Notes under the pieces: model-generated | Told to the model about the DNA's origin: nothing | Databases searched by the model: none | Seen by the model: the letters and a program-made list of their open reading frames with translations, nothing else | Program-made: the position numbers and the translations under genes | Assembly (NCBI GenBank): GCA_003024985.2 | Contig: PXIH01S0037755.1 | Length of the DNA stretch: 10,513 nucleotides | Reading direction: 5' to 3' (one strand) | From: Euperipatoides rowelli | Lineage: Eukaryota > Onychophora > Udeonychophora > Euonychophora > Peripatopsidae | Shown: piece by piece, positions 7,711 through 10,513 of the stretch | How the letters are laid out: the number at the start of each line of letters is the position of its first letter | How positions within the stretch are numbered: position 1 is the stretch's first letter

Positions 7711-8134
7711 TAGGATTGGTAAATGGTATGTAGAGGCACATTGGAGATGTGTTTCCCCTCTAACACGTTCGGGTGTCACTAGAACAAATTGGCGCTGGTA
7801 AATGGAGAGGATAATAGTAAACTGCTAGTAATAACTTTATTGTTGTAATGAGGACTAAAAGGAGTTGGTGCAAATCTGGACACAGACAAACTGGTTAGTT
7901 TGCTGCGGTACTGCTCTCTGATGACTTGGATAATTAAATAAAGCAAACGAAAGCTGGTTACTGTAAATAAATATCTCTGTTTATTATTGGAAATAAAATA
8001 TCTTCTTTATACAGTAATTATTACTGGCTAGCTAACTGGCTAGCCAGCATACTAGAAATAATAAAGTACAAACATAAAAACATGATACCCGGAGTGGTGA
8101 CTGCCGTCCTAAAGGTAGGTGACAGTCACTCTCC
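7711..8134. repeat. Hairpin-dense, less AT-rich island, possibly an unrecognised repeat
   Basis: Base composition shifts from the surrounding AT-rich DNA. Structures seen include tagagg/cctcta (7731-7736 with 7757-7762) with inner acat/atgt, acac-gttcgg-gtgt (7763-7776), the perfect palindrome ctggctagccag (8036-8047) beside the direct repeat actggctag (8023 and 8035), and an imperfect hairpin at 8091-8134. A TGGCGCTGG at 7790-7798 resembles an LTR-retrotransposon primer-binding site, but no paired LTRs or coding remnants are seen. The identity is unknown. Confidence 0.4.
8091..8134. repeat. Imperfect stem-loop, 7-bp perfect core
   Basis: gtgactg (8097-8103) pairs with cagtcac (8123-8129). 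The outer ggag (8091-8094) pairs with ctcc (8131-8134), with tg and t unpaired. Inside, cct-aa-agg can close a small loop. It is more GC-rich than its surroundings, so it is less likely than most AT hairpins here to be chance. Confidence 0.6.
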
Positions 8135-8159
8135 AAGATAAAACCAACAGAGAACATTC

Positions 8160-9120
8160 AATTTCTTTTTTTGTTTGAATTTTTAAATTTGAAAATTATA
8201 ATACAGTACATACTAAATTACTTAAGTTTATTAAATCTCTGTATTTTAGGATTTTAATTTTAACTTTTGAGAAAAAGTAATGCACATACTGAGGCAATGT
8301 AAACTAATAACTAGTCCTATAATGTAATATGGTTAGTTGCTTTGTAATTCCACTATACAATCAATTGTAATTGATATTTAAACAGTATTGTCTTGATTTA
8401 TTTTCCATATTGCAATAAATTTAAACTTTATGGATTTAAAAACTTAAAGGAAAATTTATAGTTGCAAAGAAAACATTTTGAAATAAAATAGAAATTTTAA
8501 AAGACTGGAATAAAATATTTGGGGTTATTAACTTCTAACCCCCACCTCCCACAATTAATCACAGAGCCTAATGTAGAAGCTTTAAGAGCTGCAAATGACT
8601 TCAGAACTGAAGGTTCAAGAACCCTTGTCTTTGGGATTCAAATACTCTGTTGTGAAAGCCTGGAACCTTTGCATCACTAATGGGTCACTTTTTATGCTTT
8701 GAATATCTAGTGATTGATTCCCAAATTTAGCCAAGATTAATCCAATTTTAAAGTCTTGTATTATATTTTCCCGATACTTAAACAAACTCAAGTCATGTGT
8801 TCAAAATTTCAGACCTCTAACCTTATCAAAAATTTAACAAAATATTGAACACAAGTCATGAATTAAACTTTAATCCACAAACTATTCACCAAAATTTGTT
8901 AAACAACTCAATAAGTTATTTTGTTGATCAATAGATGGAGCCACATAGCAGTTGTAATGAAAATGCAACCATACTGGAGAATAAAATATGATGTCTGCAG
9001 TTAGATCAAATGAAATCTCCAACACAAATGCAAATATTTAACAGTATAGTGAAAAAACCACCAAGTGAAGCTACAATCTATACATGGATGTAGAAGTTTA
9101 AGATGACTGGAAGCTAACTG
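8160..9120. other. AT-rich intronic stretch without recognised genes
   Basis: No exon or element remnant was recognised, apart from a minus-strand open stretch 9159-9001 discussed as a finding. A C-rich run occurs at 8538-8552. Poly-A-signal-like hexamers are present on both strands, as expected for AT-rich DNA, and carry no weight alone. Confidence 0.5.
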
Positions 9121-9314
9121 CAGGTTAAAGGTCAAAATCATCTTCAACATCAAAGTCACCTGAAAAAAAAAACCCCACTTGATATCTTTGTGGGATTATA
9201 TTAAGGACATGGTTTACCAAATGCCTATGACAAACCTTAATGTTATTAAGACTCCTATAACATATACCAAAGGTACCATGACAAAGGATATACTGTCCAA
9301 CACCAAAGGGGAAC

Positions 9315-9323
9315 TTGTAGAGG
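9315..9323. repeat. Left target-site duplication of the hAT-like element
   Basis: TTGTAGAGG directly precedes the left terminal inverted repeat and is repeated exactly after the right one at 10166-10174. Removing the element and one copy gives the inferred empty site, where gaac precedes and cctactt follows the target. Confidence 0.85.
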
Positions 9324-9592
9324 CTAGGGTTGCCACCCATCCCGTATTAGCCGGTACATCCCATTATTAGGCGACAAATCACGCATCCCGGCTCACTGTT
9401 AATTTTCCTGTATTTTCTAAATTTCTAAACAGCTAGAAATTATTGTTTGAATTATTAGGCTAGCTTACTAATAGTAAGTTATTATCAACTGACAACTTAC
9501 AGTATATTGAGATATGCTTAATTTGTTCACAGTTTTCTGAATAATTTAATTTTTAAGTGTCTTTTTTTTTTTGTCGTGAGCCTTTGCTATCG

Positions 9593-9620
9593 CTAGCTCT
9601 CGAGCTTGGCGGAGAGCTAG
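9593..9620. repeat. 9-bp hairpin inside the DNA transposon
   Basis: ctagctctc (9593-9601) and gagagctag (9612-9620) are perfectly complementary around a 10-nt loop. It is locally GC-rich within an AT-rich element. It may be a structural part of the transposon, but the function is unknown. Confidence 0.7.
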
Positions 9621-9928
9621 GCGCTGAAATCAATCAAGATTCAATATACATATTGGGTGAAAGCGAGGCTCTGCAGAATAAAAAAATATTTAATAAATCT
9701 TTAGCTTGTGTATGCAAATATTCAAATAGAATGCTTTCTGTTGTTTTAACAAGAACATATTTCATTTAGATATTAATTAATTTATTTATTTCATATTGTA
9801 GTTAGAGCAAATTTGCTTTCACACATTATTAAAACAAAAAAAAGGATATGGTACAGTTGTACATACAGTATATAAAAAGAAAAACAAATGAAAAATATAC
9901 AGTATATGTGCATATACAGTATAGTAAC

Positions 9929-9975
9929 TTTAGTACATTAATCAAACATGTCATTTGTTTGATTAATGTACTAAA
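9929..9975. repeat. 19-bp perfect hairpin inside the DNA transposon
   Basis: tttagtacattaatcaaac (9929-9947) is the exact reverse complement of 9957-9975, separated by a 9-nt loop (atgtcattt). A 19-bp perfect stem is unlikely by chance even in AT-rich DNA. It lies 27 nt before the duplication next to the assembly gap. Confidence 0.9.
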
Positions 9976-10002
9976 AAATTCTTAGCCTAATGTTAACTCA
10001 CT

Positions 10003-10063
10003 TGCGATTCTTTCAAATATTCAAATAGGCTTNTGCGATTCTTTCAAATATTCAAATAGGCTT
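10003..10063. repeat. 30-bp direct duplication around a single N (assembly join)
   Basis: The 30 nt at 10003-10032 (tgcgattctttcaaatattc and the next ten bases) recur exactly at 10034-10063. A single N at 10033 is the only thing between them. This is the typical look of two contig ends that overlap but were joined without merging, so the duplication is probably not biological. Confidence 0.85.
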
Positions 10064-10165
10064 AAAAAAAAGCTTATCAAAGTAAAAATCCCCAAAAAAA
10101 AAAAAAAAGCTTATTAAAATTATTGTGTGTCCCATATTCATATTTTTGAAAGGTGGCAACCCTAG

Positions 10166-10174
10166 TTGTAGAGG
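10166..10174. repeat. Right target-site duplication of the hAT-like element
   Basis: TTGTAGAGG immediately follows the right terminal inverted repeat and is identical to 9315-9323. It marks the edge of the insertion. Host intron resumes with cctacttatgacatg. Confidence 0.85.
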
Positions 10175-10309
10175 CCTACTTATGACATGTATAAAAACAT
10201 TTACAGTTGATAATCAAATTGCAACAGTTTGAGATATCGTTATCATAAAGGTATTTCTCTGTATAGCAAAGTAAGTTAAATAAACTTTTGTAAAACAAAA
10301 AACATTTAC

Positions 10310-10478
10310 TTGTATATTAATGTCTTCAAATCCCATTAGAGCAAACATCCACTCAACCAATGTATTCAGAAATTCCATGAAAGCAACCAGAGCAATTAAA
10401 ATGGCAACTATATATACAATAAGAGAAACACCCCTTACTGCTCCATCTGTTGCAGCGTCTAAGACATTACGGTAGTGC
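10310..10478 (-). CDS. SLC28/CNT-family nucleoside transporter, internal exon (upstream of the two seen)
   Basis: This is a 169-nt internal exon of a concentrative nucleoside transporter, a membrane protein that imports nucleosides with Na+ or H+. On the minus strand it begins after an AG (10480-10479) and ends before GTAAATG (10309 onward). One base completes a split codon (phase 2 intron upstream). Then 56 codons follow, starting HYRNVLDAATDGAVRG and ending MGFEDINIQ, in phase 0. From memory, mammalian CNTs have N-(L/I)-(I/L)-E-A-A-S-x-G-A, then V-A-N-I-x-x-N-L-I-A-F, then L-S-F-Q at this place. Here NVLDAATDGA, VYIVAILIAL and INIQ align in order and spacing. Residues about 18-37 form a hydrophobic membrane helix. 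Two asparagines usually conserved in the VANI...NLIAF segment are replaced by hydrophobic residues. The acceptor's polypyrimidine tract is weak and follows a TA-repeat. The reading frame joins that of the exon at 521-679 exactly. The rest of the gene lies outside the window, so the paralogue cannot be assigned. Confidence 0.88.
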
Positions 10479-10487
10479 CTAGATTAA

Positions 10488-10513
10488 AGATTATATATAT
10501 GTATATATATATA
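10488..10513. repeat. (TA)n-rich simple repeat at window end
   Basis: An alternating ttatatatatgtatatatatata tract closes the window. On the minus strand it lies just upstream of the 10478 exon acceptor and dilutes its polypyrimidine tract, leaving only tctttaatct before the AG. Confidence 0.8.

Larger units (their letters stand above)
9324..10165. mobile_element. Non-autonomous DNA transposon (hAT-like), 842 bp
   Basis: The element begins CTAGGGTTGCCACC (9324-9337) and ends with the exact reverse complement GGTGGCAACCCTAG (10152-10165), a 14-bp perfect terminal inverted repeat. It is flanked by TTGTAGAGG at 9315-9323 and again at 10166-10174. This 9-bp identity can be read as an 8-bp hAT target duplication plus one chance base, or as a 9-bp duplication as in MULEs. 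AGGGTTGCCA-type ends followed by tccc/cgtatt-type subterminal sequence are known to me from animal hAT-derived non-autonomous elements. No transposase motif is found inside. The 70-codon frame at 9557-9769 matches nothing I know. The intact ends and target duplication suggest a younger insertion than the LINE pieces. Confidence 0.85.
680..10309 (-). other. 9.6-kb phase-0 intron of the SLC28-like gene
   Basis: The interval is bounded by the donor GTAAATG at 10309-10308 and the acceptor TTTGTAG at 681-680 on the minus strand. Both flanking exons end and start on codon boundaries, so the intron is phase 0. It is filled with transposon remnants: a fold-back, L1/Tx1-like LINE pieces and a DNA transposon. 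The LINE pieces lie on the opposite strand to the host gene, which is the orientation usually tolerated in introns. The assignment assumes no further constitutive exon in between. The exact residue continuity (INIQ followed by WLIAW, against LSFQ-LICSY in mammals) supports that assumption. Confidence 0.8.

Noticed and set aside
7728-7790. tRNA gene (hairpins plus gttcg motif)
   Set aside because: The stems do not assemble into a cloverleaf, the T-loop consensus is not matched, and no acceptor stem closes.
9125-9340. 71-codon minus-strand frame
   Set aside because: It crosses the left end of the DNA transposon and overlaps an equally long plus-strand frame. Nothing supports it as one protein, and only the acceptor-like site inside it is of interest.
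9179-9370. 63-codon plus-strand frame
   Set aside because: It runs across the target duplication into the transposon's terminal repeat, so it did not exist before the insertion. No family resemblance.
10003-10063. Two-unit biological tandem repeat
   Set aside because: The single N exactly between identical copies points to an unmerged contig overlap.
1-10513. CRISPR array, bacterial operon or phage module
   Set aside because: The spliced exons and LINE/hAT elements show animal nuclear DNA. There are no regularly spaced repeats and no Shine-Dalgarno-linked ORFs.

Overview
The window is eukaryotic nuclear DNA from an animal. It is strongly AT-rich, has long stretches without coding potential, shows clear spliced exons with canonical AG/GT borders, and is loaded with decayed transposable elements. 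The species cannot be named from the sequence. A large-genome invertebrate or basal chordate would fit, but that is inference.

The host gene lies on the minus strand. Two internal exons of a concentrative nucleoside transporter (SLC28/CNT family) sit at the two ends of the window: 10478-10310 (56 codons) and 679-521 (53 codons). They join in phase 0 into a continuous 109-residue stretch. It aligns with the region of mammalian CNTs that runs from the conserved alanine-rich segment through the MGV-W-ED helix to the family signature (G/A)-x-K-x3-N-E-F-V-A-(Y/M/F). The frame and splice sites are intact, but the core of that signature is replaced, including the glutamate needed for nucleoside binding. 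This is the most interesting protein-level observation here.

Everything from 680 to 10309 is one 9.6-kb intron. In plus-strand order it holds: (i) a nested fold-back repeat at about 789-1309; (ii) an AT-rich unassigned stretch; (iii) a long zone at about 2.2-6.8 kb of decayed plus-strand L1/Tx1-like non-LTR retrotransposon sequence. That zone has two separate ORF1 remnants (about 2596-3394 and 4380-5100), an apurinic-type endonuclease remnant (about 3400-3990), a reverse-transcriptase palm (about 5450-5711) and the C-terminal part of ORF2 (about 6300-6790). It continues with (iv) mostly featureless AT-rich DNA; (v) a less AT-rich, hairpin-dense island at about 7710-8135; and (vi) an 842-bp non-autonomous DNA transposon with 14-bp terminal inverted repeats and a 9-bp target duplication at 9324-10165. 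The transposon contains a one-base assembly gap flanked by a 30-bp duplication.

No complete autonomous gene, RNA gene or CRISPR array is visible. Most open frames in the window are chance frames or fragments of the LINE ORFs. I did not find a new multi-gene system. The items worth a second look are the altered transporter motif, the unusual order of LINE modules, the nested fold-back, and a candidate alternative terminal exon at 9159.
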